64,000 bases of DNA from Compostibacter hankyongensis (GTDB taxonomy: Bacteria > Bacteroidota > Bacteroidia > Chitinophagales > Chitinophagaceae), in NCBI RefSeq assembly GCF_039541075.1, contig NZ_BAABFN010000005.1:404525-468524 (forward strand), in the 5' to 3' direction. Position 1 is the stretch's first letter, and each line of letters begins with the position of its first letter. Made by a program: the position numbers and the translations under genes. Shown one piece after another: positions 33,758 through 44,303 of the stretch. The notes under the pieces were generated by a model. The model was not told where the DNA came from, ran no database searches, and saw nothing but the letters and a program-made list of their open reading frames with translations.

Positions 33758-34696
33758 ATGCTACATAAAACAGCTACCCGCAACTTCAGAGACCGGTGGA
33801 TCGGCTATATCTATGAGCTGCAGGAAAACATCTGCCAGGCGCTGGAGACAGCGGACGGGGCCGCCGTATTCCATACTGACGAATGGGAACGGGCTGAGGG
33901 TCGCGGAGGCGGCGGAAGAACCCGCATCATCCAGCATGGGAACGTACTGGAAAAAGGAGGCGTGAATACGTCGGTGGTTTATGGCGCGGTAACCGACAAT
34001 ATGCGGCGACAGCTCGGCATCACCGGTGCCAAATGGTTTGCCGCCGGCCTGAGCCTGGTCATTCATCCGCTGAATCCTTATGCGCCTACGGTCCATGCCA
34101 ACTGGCGTTATTTCGAACTTTATGACGACACGGACCAGGTAGCCGACCGCTGGTTCGGGGGAGGCACAGACCTCACCCCCTACTACCTGTTTGAAGAAGA
34201 TGCGCGGCATTTTCACAGCACCTTGAAAATCGCCATGGACCCTTTCGGCGCCGACCTTTATCCCCGTTATAAAAAGGAATGCGACGACTATTTCGTTAAC
34301 AAGCACCGCGAAGGGGAAATGCGCGGCATCGGCGGGGTATTCTATGATCATATGCGGCCGGCAGACGAAGCGGATGCCGAAAGGCTGCTGCGTTTCCAGC
34401 AGTCCAACGGCGACGCCTTTTTAACCGCTTACCTGCCGCTGCTGGAAAAAAGAAAAGACGTACCTTATGGAGCCGGGGAAAAATACTGGCAGGAAATACG
34501 GAGAGGCCGTTACGTGGAATTTAACCTGATCCACGACCGCGGCACCCTCTTCGGATTAAAGACCAACGGCAGGGTGGAAAGCATCCTGATGAGCCTTCCG
34601 CCCACGGTGCGGTTCGACTATGATTACCGGCCCGATCCGGGCAGCGAAGAGGAAAAGCTGCTGAATATCTGCCGGACGCCGGTCGATTGGACATAA
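33758..34696 (+). CDS. hemF: Oxygen-dependent coproporphyrinogen III oxidase
   Basis: Aerobic conversion of coproporphyrinogen III to protoporphyrinogen IX. The 312-residue protein has NPYAPTVHANWRYFE, WFGGGTDLTPYY and EFNLIHDRGTLFGLKTNGR, the HemF family signatures. It needs O2, so this operon supports aerobic heme synthesis; no radical-SAM HemN/HemZ is in the window. It sits 13 bases after hemE and 16 bases before hemB. Confidence 0.96.
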   Translation: MLHKTATRNFRDRWIGYIYELQENICQALETADGAAVFHTDEWERAEGRGGGGRTRIIQHGNVLEKGGVNTSVVYGAVTDNMRRQLGITGAKWFAAGLSLVIHPLNPYAPTVHANWRYFELYDDTDQVADRWFGGGTDLTPYYLFEEDARHFHSTLKIAMDPFGADLYPRYKKECDDYFVNKHREGEMRGIGGVFYDHMRPADEADAERLLRFQQSNGDAFLTAYLPLLEKRKDVPYGAGEKYWQEIRRGRYVEFNLIHDRGTLFGLKTNGRVESILMSLPPTVRFDYDYRPDPGSEEEKLLNICRTPVDWT

Positions 34697-34712
34697 ATTT
34701 CAAAACTATAAC

Positions 34713-35690
34713 ATGTACTTACAACGCAGGAACAGGATCTTAAGGAAAAACGCGGCCATTCGCTCCCTGGTGGCGGAAACCGTACTGACGCCGCAGGATT
34801 TTATCGCGCCCCTGTTTATCGACGAAGGCCGGGACATCGCCTACGAGATACCGTCGATGCCGGGCTACTACCGCTATTCGCTGGACAAGACCGTGCAGGA
34901 GGTAAAAGCCCTCTGGGGACTCGGCATCAGAAGCGTACTGCTTTTTATAAAATGTGAGGACCGCCTGAAAGACAATACCGGACAGGAGTCCTGGAACCCG
35001 GACGGCCTGATGCAGCGCAGCATAAAAGCCATCAAAGATGCGGTTCCGGAAATGGTAGTGATGACCGATGTGGCGCTGGATCCTTACTCCGAATACGGTC
35101 ACGACGGTATTGTAAAGAACGGCGAGATCGTCAATGACGAGACCGCCGAGGCGCTGCTTAAAATGAGCCTCAGCCATGCCCGGGCGGGCGCCGACTGGGT
35201 AGCGCCCAGCGACATGATGGACGGCCGCATCGGCATTATCCGCGAAGGGTTGGAGAAGAATGGCTATACCCGCACCGGTATCATGGCTTACAGCGCCAAA
35301 TATGCATCCTGCTTCTATGGTCCCTTCCGCGATGCGCTGGATTCCGCCCCCGGCTTCGGAGACAAGAAGACTTACCAGATGGATTTCTCCAACCGGCGGG
35401 AAGCGGTTAAGGAAGCGCTTTCGGACGTAGAAGAGGGCGCCGACATCCTGATGGTAAAACCCGCCATGGCTTATCTGGATATCATACGCGAAATAAAAAA
35501 TGCGGTCACGCTGCCGGTCAGCGCTTATCATGTCAGCGGGGAATATGCCATGATCAAAGCGGCCGCCGCAAAGGGGTGGCTGGATGAGAACAAGGCCATC
35601 CTGGAAAGCCTTACCGCCATAAAACGCGCGGGAGCCGACCTGATCGCCACGTATTTTGCCAGACAGGCCGTGGCCCTCATCAATGGATAA
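34713..35690 (+). CDS. hemB: Delta-aminolevulinic acid dehydratase (porphobilinogen synthase)
   Basis: Condenses two aminolevulinates to porphobilinogen. The 325-residue protein has the two Schiff-base lysines: YSAKYASCFYGPFR and MVKPAMAYLD. The metal loop reads TDVALDPYSEYGHDG, with Asp in place of the three Cys of the zinc enzymes, so this is the magnesium-dependent type. It starts 16 bases after hemF. Confidence 0.97.
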   Translation: MYLQRRNRILRKNAAIRSLVAETVLTPQDFIAPLFIDEGRDIAYEIPSMPGYYRYSLDKTVQEVKALWGLGIRSVLLFIKCEDRLKDNTGQESWNPDGLMQRSIKAIKDAVPEMVVMTDVALDPYSEYGHDGIVKNGEIVNDETAEALLKMSLSHARAGADWVAPSDMMDGRIGIIREGLEKNGYTRTGIMAYSAKYASCFYGPFRDALDSAPGFGDKKTYQMDFSNRREAVKEALSDVEEGADILMVKPAMAYLDIIREIKNAVTLPVSAYHVSGEYAMIKAAAAKGWLDENKAILESLTAIKRAGADLIATYFARQAVALING

Positions 35691-35749
35691 AACGGCAGAT
35701 ACTCCCGTCACTGCCTTTTCACCTTCACCTGTAAAATAATTTTTTGCAC

Positions 35750-37044
<1,295 letters not shown>

Positions 37045-37048
<4 letters not shown>

Positions 37049-37836
37049 TAGCGCAGTACAAAATGCTGCTTTTCGCGGAAGGTATCCCTGAAGAAAACGA
37101 GGCCGATAAAAAAGAGGTCTGCCGTCAGCGTAACCTGGGGATGCTCCTGTATCTGCCGCCAGGCGGCTTCCATATCTTTTGTCCAGTGGATATCGTCAAA
37201 GATCAGCACGGTATCCTTATGCGCCTTGGTAAGACATTGTGAAAAATAGCGGAGGGTAGGCTCCTTGCGGTGATTGCCGTCGATGAAGGCAAAGTCCAGC
37301 CGGGGCAGCGCCTGCAGGACAGGGGCAAGGGTTTCATCAAAATTGCCCGTAATCAGCTCGATATTCGTCAGCTGCAGGGCAGCAAAAGTTTCCGTTGCCA
37401 CTTTTGCGGTCTCCGGACAGCCCTCCATGGTCACCACCTGCGCCTGCCGGTTGGCCGCCGCCAGGTAAGCGGTGGAGACGCCCAGGGAAGTGCCCAGCTC
37501 CAGCACAAAACCGGGCTGAAAATAATTGACCAGCCGGAAAAGCAGCTGCGCATACTTCGGAGGCTTGGCGGCGTGCCGTGCGATCTCGCTCACCTTCCGC
37601 TCCCGGGAACCGGTATGAAGGGAACCGGCTCCGAAATCGGTGACCCGGATGCTGCGGTCATCGGTCTCCAGCTGCCGGCGGCGTTTCTCAATACGGTTGA
37701 AAAAATAGAAATTCCTTTTGTCCCGCAGGACCTGCTCGATCAGCTCAAATACAAAAGGAGAATGCACATCGTGACGTGTGCCGGAGCTCAGGCTATACCT
37801 GATATATTGAAGACCGAGCCGTATCCTGTTATCCAT
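37045..37836 (-). CDS. Class I SAM-dependent methyltransferase
   Basis: A 263-residue protein with an O-methyltransferase-like Rossmann fold. The SAM motif is VLELGTSLGVSTAYLA, followed by an acidic residue in VVTMEGCPE and DFAFIDGNHRKEPT, with a post-motif loop of LIFDDIHW. A helical N-terminal part of about 100 residues carries RHDVHSPFVFEL. The DFAFIDGNH motif resembles the family of class I O-methyltransferases that act on small molecules. The substrate is unknown. It follows folA by 69 bases and its end overlaps hemL by 4 bases on the opposite strand. Confidence 0.85.
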
Positions 37837-37905
37837 CAACTGTTATCTGTTGCCGGGCTGCAGCCGCCCTGAGATATATATCGGCTGCAGTGTGCGGCCG
37901 GTAGT

Positions 37906-38400
37906 TTACATCCGCTCCCACACCTGGAAGGCATAGGAATATTTATTTTTTTCGTCGGGAGTATGCTTTTCCTCTTTTACCATATGCCAGGCATGTGTAT
38001 CCAGCTCGGGGAAAAAAGCATCTCCTTCAAACTCAGCGTATATACGTGTCAGGTAGATGCGATCCAGCAGCGGCAGGCTTTGCCGGTATATCTCGGCCCC
38101 TCCCAGTATAAACACTTCGTCTGCGTCCAACGATTTCGCTTCTCCTACAGCCTCTTCCACCGAGTGCACGATCCGGGCGTCGTCTGCGCGGAAATCCGGC
38201 TGCCGGGTAATGATGATATTGGTACGTCCGGGCAGGGCATGGTTATCAAAAGACTCGTAGGTTTTTCTTCCCATGATCACGGGATGTCCCCAGGTCGTGT
38301 TCTTGAAGAACCGCATATCCGCAGGAAGCCGCCAGGGCAGGGCATTATCCTTCCCGATCACATGATTTTCGGCAACGGCGGTAATGGCGGAGAGCGTCAT
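37906..38400 (-). CDS. folA: Dihydrofolate reductase
   Basis: Reduces dihydrofolate to tetrahydrofolate with NADPH. The 164-residue protein has the normal length and signatures: VIGKDNALPWRLPADMRFF with the catalytic Asp28, VIMGRKTYES, and LGGAEIYRQSLPL. The gene follows thyA after 15 bases, the classic pairing in which FolA recycles the dihydrofolate made by ThyA. Confidence 0.97.
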   Translation of the reverse strand: MTLSAITAVAENHVIGKDNALPWRLPADMRFFKNTTWGHPVIMGRKTYESFDNHALPGRTNIIITRQPDFRADDARIVHSVEEAVGEAKSLDADEVFILGGAEIYRQSLPLLDRIYLTRIYAEFEGDAFFPELDTHAWHMVKEEKHTPDEKNKYSYAFQVWERM

Positions 38401-38415
38401 AAAGGCAAAGTATTT

Positions 38416-39231
38416 TTATACGGCTACCGGCGCTTTGATCGGCGGATGGTACCGGTAATTTTCAAGGGTAAAGTCTTCAAACCGGAAGGCAAAGATATCC
38501 TTTACCGCCGGGTTGAGCCGCATAACGGGAAGGGGGTAGGGCTGGCGGCTCAGCTGCAGCTGCGCCTGCTCCAGGTGATTATTGTACAGGTGTACATCCC
38601 CGAATGCATGAATAAACTCCCCGGGCTCCATCCCTACTACCTGGGCTATCATCATCGTCAGCAATGCATAGGAAGCAATGTTAAAAGGAACTCCCAGGAA
38701 CACGTCGGCGCTGCGTTGGTAGAGCAGACAGCTCAGCTTTCTTTTCTGTGTGCCCGGAGCAGGAGGAGTAGTATAGAACTGGAACAGCACATGACAGGGG
38801 CTCAGCGCCATCTCCGGCAGGTCGCCCACATTCCATGCGCTCACGATCAGCCTGCGCGAATCGGGATTCGTCCGCAGCTGGCCGATCACCTCGCTGATCT
38901 GATCCACGGCGGTGCCGGCGGCCGTTTCCCAGGTTCGCCATTGCTTGCCATATACCGGACCGAGGTTACCGCCATCATCCGCCCACTCGTCCCATATGCT
39001 TACACCATGCTCCTTCAGGTAGGCAATGTTGGTATCTCCCTGCAGGAACCAGAGCAGCTCATAGATAATAGACTTGAGGTGTACTTTTTTGGTGGTCACC
39101 AACGGAAAGCCCTGCTGCAGATCGAAGCGCATCTGATAGCCAAAGCAGCTGCGGGTGCCGGTTCCCGTACGGTCGCTCTTTTCCGCGCCGTTCTCCAGGA
39201 TATGGCGAAGCAGGTCGAGATACTGTTGCAT
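38416..39231 (-). CDS. thyA: Thymidylate synthase
   Basis: Methylates dUMP to dTMP with methylene-tetrahydrofolate. The 271-residue protein has catalytic Cys146 in LSPCHVLFQFY, plus SDRTGTGTRS, WFLQGDTNI, RRLIVSAWN and YNNHLEQ. It is slightly longer than the E. coli enzyme (264). The next gene on the strand is folA; an unknown gene ends 23 bases upstream. Confidence 0.97.
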   Translation of the reverse strand: MQQYLDLLRHILENGAEKSDRTGTGTRSCFGYQMRFDLQQGFPLVTTKKVHLKSIIYELLWFLQGDTNIAYLKEHGVSIWDEWADDGGNLGPVYGKQWRTWETAAGTAVDQISEVIGQLRTNPDSRRLIVSAWNVGDLPEMALSPCHVLFQFYTTPPAPGTQKRKLSCLLYQRSADVFLGVPFNIASYALLTMMIAQVVGMEPGEFIHAFGDVHLYNNHLEQAQLQLSRQPYPLPVMRLNPAVKDIFAFRFEDFTLENYRYHPPIKAPVAV

Positions 39232-39254
39232 GTCCGCAAGTTACTTCAAAATAA

Positions 39255-39836
39255 TTATTCGCGGGTATTGCCGGAAGAAGCGTCGCCGATCTCCCCGATC
39301 TTCTGGATCACCGAGCTGAAAGGACCGGACATCTTATGTACCACATCCTCCATATCTTCCTTTTCCAGTATGCGGCCCAGCTGTAGCTGTGCGGGCAGGT
39401 GCTCGAGGATGTTTTTCCGCTGCATCATGAGGTACCGGGCTACGGCAGCCCCGTCCGCGGCCTTATCGCCCAGGTGATGCCGCAGCCCTTCCAATCCTGC
39501 ACGGCCCGATGCGGCCAGCGAGGTCGCTGCCGCTTCGGGGGTAACGCCGGAATATTCGGCTACCGTACGACAAACCGCCTGCTGACGGCTTCCAAAAAGA
39601 AGATGGAGTATTTCCTTATCCGCGATGTCCTTTGCATCGGGATGTTTTTTTATTGCTGCGGCGATGCGCCCCCTGGCCTCCTCATCCTCTGCATGGGCAT
39701 ACAATGCCGCCAGGGCCGCGGGAATGGTGGCTCCCTTAAGCGTATGATGCGGCTGGGTACCGGCTTCCTGATTGGGGTTTTCAGGCTTGCTGATCTCCCC
39801 GTGCATGGCTTTGTTCACATATTCGAAGATGTTCAT
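39255..39836 (-). CDS. Helical protein of unknown function upstream of thyA
   Basis: A 193-residue soluble protein, mostly helical and Ala-rich. Stretches such as IPAALAALYAHAEDEEARGRI and GRIAAAIKKHPDAKDIADKEI suggest repeats of helices, and the region with TPEAAATSLAASGRAGL may resemble DUF937-type proteins, but I am not sure. There is no signal peptide. It lies 23 bases upstream of thyA on the same strand, so it may be co-transcribed with the thymidylate genes. Function not assigned. Confidence 0.7.
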   Translation of the reverse strand: MNIFEYVNKAMHGEISKPENPNQEAGTQPHHTLKGATIPAALAALYAHAEDEEARGRIAAAIKKHPDAKDIADKEILHLLFGSRQQAVCRTVAEYSGVTPEAAATSLAASGRAGLEGLRHHLGDKAADGAAVARYLMMQRKNILEHLPAQLQLGRILEKEDMEDVVHKMSGPFSSVIQKIGEIGDASSGNTRE

Positions 39837-39884
39837 GATGGCCTCCGTTTTTTGTGAACAGGTTCAAAAATAGTGCCTGGATAT

Positions 39885-40940
39885 CTATATCACCCATTCC
39901 TGCAGGGCGCAGGAACTCCTTACCACCAGGGAAGCTGGAAGGACCAGCTGGTTTACGTTTACGTTCCCGTTCCCGTTCCCGTTTCCGTTCTGCTCTTCCA
40001 TCTCACGGACCAGCACCTGCACCACCTGCCTGCCGATCTCGGCAATGGGTTGTGCCATACAGGTGATGGAAGGATTATGAAGCCGGAAGAGATCGTGGTC
40101 GTCATAGCTGATCACGGCCAGCTCCTCGGGAACAGGAATACCCAGCTGCTTGATGGCCTCCAGCCCGTATATGCCCAGGTAATTGGTGGTAAAAAAAACC
40201 GCTTCGGGCCGCGTGGCGGGACGGAGAAAACGGACGATCTCCTGCACCGTCTTCTCCCGCTGCTGCTCAAAGGGTATCTTCTTGAGATCGTATTTCCGAA
40301 CCGGCAGCTTATACTGGTGCATGGCCGCCATAAAGCCTTCCAGCCGGTCCTGCATCTGTACCTGCTCGGAGGCCAGGGTAACGATGCCTATCTTGCGGTA
40401 GCCGGATTTGATGAGGTATTCCGTAGCCATATAGGCCCCCCTGAAGTTGTCCACCATCACATAATTGGTGGGGATCTCGGGGAAATAACGGTCGATCAGC
40501 ACCATCGGTCTTTTATGCTGGAGCAATTCCCGGATCTCCTCTTCGATACCGTTGGTGGGGGTAATGATGTACCCGTCTATCTGCCGGTGATGCAGCATTT
40601 GCAGCAACTCCTTGGCTTTTTCGGTGTTGTTTTCGGTGCTGCAGTAAAGTACTTTATAGCCGTGCCGGTCGGCTTCATCCTCAATGATCCTGGCCAGGGT
40701 GGCAAAGAAGTTATTGGAAATGTCTTCCACCATCAGTCCGATGGTTTTTGTCTGACCCGTACGCAGCCCGCGGGCTACCTGGTTGGGCTTGTACTTCAAG
40801 GCGCATACCAGCTCCTGGACGCGCTGGCAGACCGCCTCGCTGATCCGCTTCTCACGGGCTTTCCCATTAAGGACAAAGGAAACAGTAGTGGTGGAGACAC
40901 CCGCTTCCCGGGCAATGTCTTTTAAGGATACCCGCTTCAT
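39885..40940 (-). CDS. LacI-family transcriptional regulator
   Basis: A 351-residue repressor or activator. The N-terminal helix-turn-helix is VSLKDIAREAGVSTTTVSFVLNGK, followed by the linker YKPNQVARGLRTGQT and a periplasmic-binding-type effector domain (IGLMVEDISNNFFATL, DGYIITPTNG, AVFFTTNYLG). The start at 40940 was chosen because the HTH begins MKRVSLKDIA. Near the C-terminus a tandem Asn-Gly/Asn-Val run, encoded by a 6-base repeat, inserts into the last lobe. The effector is unknown, probably a sugar. It is divergent from the AraC gene. Confidence 0.93.
   Translation of the reverse strand: MKRVSLKDIAREAGVSTTTVSFVLNGKAREKRISEAVCQRVQELVCALKYKPNQVARGLRTGQTKTIGLMVEDISNNFFATLARIIEDEADRHGYKVLYCSTENNTEKAKELLQMLHHRQIDGYIITPTNGIEEEIRELLQHKRPMVLIDRYFPEIPTNYVMVDNFRGAYMATEYLIKSGYRKIGIVTLASEQVQMQDRLEGFMAAMHQYKLPVRKYDLKKIPFEQQREKTVQEIVRFLRPATRPEAVFFTTNYLGIYGLEAIKQLGIPVPEELAVISYDDHDLFRLHNPSITCMAQPIAEIGRQVVQVLVREMEEQNGNGNGNGNVNVNQLVLPASLVVRSSCALQEWVI
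39951..39993 (+). repeat. Hexanucleotide tandem repeat inside the LacI gene
   Basis: Six-base units read as GTTTAC twice, GTTCCC three times, then the variants GTTTCC and GTTCTG. On the coding strand they encode the alternating Asn-Gly and Asn-Val run near the end of the regulator. Six-base units keep the frame, so copy changes would lengthen or shorten this spacer without breaking the gene. Confidence 0.7.
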
Positions 40941-41182
40941 TTTCTTGTGGATGGTTTTGGCATAGCGTAAAAAGATCATCCCACAGGGCGGCGGCGACTT
41001 TTGCCTGTCCATCCTGCCGGCATTTCGATCACCTTGTTTACCGGGTAAAATATTACACCGTTATAAGATAGGGAGAAAGTTACAAAAAATATATCTGCAG
41101 TTAACGTAAAATTAACAAAAGGAAAGGTCTGATATTTTTTTATCCAAAAAAGCTTAATTTGCCCTAAAATAGGCCAAAATAA

Positions 41183-42058
41183 ATGAAGCCCATCCTTGGT
41201 AAGATCAGCACACCTGCGGAAAGCCAGCTTATGGTCATCGAACGCCGGGAACCCTACTTCAACAACCTCTTTCATTTTCATCCCGAATGCGAGCTGGTAT
41301 ATGTAGTGGAAAGCCACGGACGGCGCATCGTGGGGGACAGCATCGAGCATTTTGAAAAAGGCGACCTGGTTTTTGTCGGCTCAAACCTTCCCCATGTCTG
41401 GTACAACGAAGAGGTATATTACCAGGGCAGAACCGACCTGCAGGCCCGCTCCGTAGTGGTTTATTTCCTGCAGGAACTTTTCGGGGAAAAGTTTTTTTCG
41501 CTGGAAGAGACCCGGCAGCTGGCAGATTTTTTTCAAAGGGCCCGCCGCGGCATGAAGATCTACGGAAAAGCCCACAAAGCGGCTACGCGCAGCCTGCTGC
41601 GCCTTCCCGCGCAGAAGGGTATGGACCGCATTATTTCCCTGCTGCAGATACTGCAGCTGCTTTCCGAGACCCAGGAGTACGAATACCTGGCCAGCATCGG
41701 GTACACGCACGCTTATAACCCGAGAGACAATCACAAGATCGACGAGGTGTTCAAATTCGTGCTCAGCAATTACCATCGCGATATCTCGCTGAACGAAGTG
41801 GCGCGTATCACCAACTTTACGCCGCAGTCTTTCTGCCGCTTCTTTAAAAACCGGACAAAAAAATCATTTGTCCAGTTTGTAAACGAGGTCCGGATCGGGC
41901 AGGTATGCCGGAAACTTTCGGAGGAAGAATGGTCCATCGCAGAAACCGCTTATTCATGCGGGTTCCAGAACCTTTCCAACTTTAACCGCTTTTTTAAGGA
42001 GATGACCGGCAAAACGCCCAAGGCCTACCGGCAGGAAATAAAGATCAGCGAGTCTTAA
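41183..42058 (+). CDS. AraC-family transcriptional regulator with cupin sensor domain
   Basis: A 291-residue regulator. The N-terminal cupin-type domain has FHFHPECELVYVVESHGRRIVGD and GDLVFVGSNLPHVWYN. The C-terminal two-HTH AraC domain runs from about 195, with ISLNEVARITNFTPQSFCRFFK and SIAETAYSCGFQNLSNFNRFFKEMTG. Members commonly sense a sugar or its derivative. Its end overlaps the convergent esterase gene by 14 bases. It is divergent from the LacI gene, with a 242-base intergenic region between. Confidence 0.93.
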   Translation: MKPILGKISTPAESQLMVIERREPYFNNLFHFHPECELVYVVESHGRRIVGDSIEHFEKGDLVFVGSNLPHVWYNEEVYYQGRTDLQARSVVVYFLQELFGEKFFSLEETRQLADFFQRARRGMKIYGKAHKAATRSLLRLPAQKGMDRIISLLQILQLLSETQEYEYLASIGYTHAYNPRDNHKIDEVFKFVLSNYHRDISLNEVARITNFTPQSFCRFFKNRTKKSFVQFVNEVRIGQVCRKLSEEEWSIAETAYSCGFQNLSNFNRFFKEMTGKTPKAYRQEIKISES

Positions 42059-42887
42059 CGCCGGCGGCGGCAAAGAACCGGTGGAAGAAAAGCAGCTGGT
42101 AAGGCAGGGCATTGCTCCAGTATTCCCAGGTATGCTGACCGGGCCGCTCCGTATAGTCGTGATCGATACCCAGCTTTACCAGCTTTTTATGCAGGTTCCG
42201 GTTTACCGTAATAAAAAAATCCTTTACTCCGCATTCAAAGGCAATCTTCAGCTCCCCGTTTTTCAGCGAGTCCGCGAGGCTGACGACGCTGTTTTTCTCC
42301 CAGCGTTCGGGATGTTCCTGCAGGGTGCCCAGCCGCCCTTTGATATTCCAGTTATCGGGAAAAGGCCGGAGATCCACACCGCCGCTCATGCTTCCTGCCG
42401 CCCCATAGCGATCCGTATGACGGAAAGCCAGGAAGAGCGCGCCGTGACCGCCCATGCTCAGTCCCGTAATGGCGCGGTGGGCCCGGTCCGGGATGGTCGG
42501 GTAATGCGCATCCACATAGCTGATGAGCTCTTTGGACACAAACGTTTCATACCGGTATTCCGGGGTTACCGGGCTGTCCAGGTACCAGCTGTCGAACCCG
42601 CCGTCGGGACATACCACAATGATATGATACAGATCCACATAGTCCTTTAAAGCAGGCACCTTGCTGATCCAGTCCGCATAGTTACCGCTGTGACCGTGGA
42701 GTAGATATACCACCGGCAGATGCGTGCCGGCAGTACGTCCGTGCAGCAGTACATCGGGACGCACGATCACACAGGGCACCTCCTTGTGCATGGCGGCGCT
42801 GTATACGCGAATGGTGTCCACCCTTGCGGCATAGCTCAGCCTGCAGACAAACACGAGAAGGATGACAGCGGTAATTAGCTTCTTCAT
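42045..42887 (-). CDS. Exported esterase (esterase D/antigen 85-like alpha/beta hydrolase)
   Basis: A 280-residue protein with signal peptide (KKLITAVILLVFVCRLSYA). The alpha/beta hydrolase core has YLLHGHSGN (oxyanion region), nucleophile elbow TGLSMGGHGA with Ser144, and the catalytic His in GQHTWEYW near the C-terminus. This pattern fits the putative esterase family (S-formylglutathione hydrolase, feruloyl or acetyl xylan esterase). Periplasmic carbohydrate esterase is the likeliest role. It overlaps the AraC gene end by 14 bases. Confidence 0.88.
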   Translation of the reverse strand: MKKLITAVILLVFVCRLSYAARVDTIRVYSAAMHKEVPCVIVRPDVLLHGRTAGTHLPVVYLLHGHSGNYADWISKVPALKDYVDLYHIIVVCPDGGFDSWYLDSPVTPEYRYETFVSKELISYVDAHYPTIPDRAHRAITGLSMGGHGALFLAFRHTDRYGAAGSMSGGVDLRPFPDNWNIKGRLGTLQEHPERWEKNSVVSLADSLKNGELKIAFECGVKDFFITVNRNLHKKLVKLGIDHDYTERPGQHTWEYWSNALPYQLLFFHRFFAAAGVKTR

Positions 42888-42949
42888 TTTCGATATTCGG
42901 TTTTAAGGGATTAATGATTCGTAAACGTACCGTATTGCTGCGGCTTGCT

Positions 42950-44251
42950 TCACTCTTCCGCTTCGTCGGCATCTTCCCGGGCGGCTTTGACCAGTATCTT
43001 GTCAATACGGTGTCCGTCCATGTCCACGATCTCGAAACAGAAGCCCCGCCAGTTCAACGTCTCTCCGACCTGCGGAATACGTTCCAGCCGGTGGAGGATG
43101 AACCCGGCCAGGGTATCGAATTCCTGCTGCTCTTCGTCGGTGATCCAGTCTTCCTTATCAAAATGCGCCAGGAAATCATAAAAGGGTATCTGGGCGTCCA
43201 CCAGGAAAGAACCGTCTGCCCTGCGGACCAGCTCGTAATCCTCCGCTTCACCCACCTCGGGCATATCCCCTACCAGCGCTTCCAGGATGTCGTTGAGGGA
43301 AAGCATGCCCAGGAAAGAACCGTACTCGTCCACGATAAAGCCATAGTGCGAACGGGTGATACGGAACTTCTCCAGCACCTGGTAGGGCGTATTGTTCTCA
43401 GGGATAAACAAAGGCTTGCGCATCAGCTGACGCACGGGCGTATCTGCGGCAGCCAGATACAGATCTTTAATGTACAGCGCGCCCACCAGCTCGTCGATCT
43501 TTCCGTCGCAAACGGGATAGACGGAATGCAGCTCCTTCATGATCTTATCGCGGTACTGCTCGGGGCTGTCGCTCACATCGATCCAGACGATATCCGAGCG
43601 GTGCGTCATCAGGGAGGTGATGCTGCGGTCGCCCAGATGAAAGACCCGTTCGATGATCTCCTGCTCCGTTTCCTCGATGGCGCCGGAAGTGGTGCCTTCG
43701 CTGATCATGGCTTTTATTTCCTCTTCCGTTACCGTATTGTCTGCCTGCGGGCCGATCCGGAAAAGACGGGCCAGCAGGTTGGCGGAGGCGCTGAGCAGCC
43801 AGATAAAGGGGAAGGTGATCCGGGAGAGCACATTCATGGGGCCAGCCATCAGCCGCGCCACCCATTCGGGCCGTGAAAGCCCCAGCTTTTTGGGCAGCAG
43901 CTCTCCCAGCACCATGGAGAAATAAGTGATCAGCAGCACCACGGCCGCTACCGCTATGGAATGACTGTAAGGTTGCAGCGCCGGCCAGCGTTGCAGCCAC
44001 TGTTCTATGTGGAGGGTGACCTTGTCTCCCGAGTATACCCCGGTGAGGATACCGATAAGGGTAATACCGATCTGGACCGTGGAGAGGAAGCGGTCCGGAT
44101 TCTGGGAAAGCTGCAGGGCCGTCCTGGCCTTTTTATCGCCTTTTTCCGCCAGGCCTTCCAGCCTTGTTTTCCGCGCCGATACCAGCGCAATCTCAGACAT
44201 GGCGAAAATCCCGTTCAGCAATATCAGTACCAATATGACGATCAATTCCAT
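42950..44251 (-). CDS. CNNM/HlyC-CorC family membrane protein with CBS domains
   Basis: A 433-residue protein. Residues 1-190 are a DUF21 (CNNM) membrane domain with helices beginning MELIVILVLILLNGIFAMSEIALVSARKTRLE. Two CBS domains follow (FHLGDRSITSLMTHRSDIV, and FRITRSHYGFIVDEYGSFLG) and a C-terminal CorC/HlyC domain (SFLVDAQIPFYDF, ERIPQVGETLNWRG). The family is linked to magnesium or cobalt export. No hemolysin function is shown. It lies 52 bases after the ZIP transporter gene. Confidence 0.92.
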   Translation of the reverse strand: MELIVILVLILLNGIFAMSEIALVSARKTRLEGLAEKGDKKARTALQLSQNPDRFLSTVQIGITLIGILTGVYSGDKVTLHIEQWLQRWPALQPYSHSIAVAAVVLLITYFSMVLGELLPKKLGLSRPEWVARLMAGPMNVLSRITFPFIWLLSASANLLARLFRIGPQADNTVTEEEIKAMISEGTTSGAIEETEQEIIERVFHLGDRSITSLMTHRSDIVWIDVSDSPEQYRDKIMKELHSVYPVCDGKIDELVGALYIKDLYLAAADTPVRQLMRKPLFIPENNTPYQVLEKFRITRSHYGFIVDEYGSFLGMLSLNDILEALVGDMPEVGEAEDYELVRRADGSFLVDAQIPFYDFLAHFDKEDWITDEEQQEFDTLAGFILHRLERIPQVGETLNWRGFCFEIVDMDGHRIDKILVKAAREDADEAEE

Positions 44252-44303
44252 TACCGGCCTAAAAAGGTGAAGTTAATACAATTCGGCGATTATACAGGGA
44301 TGC

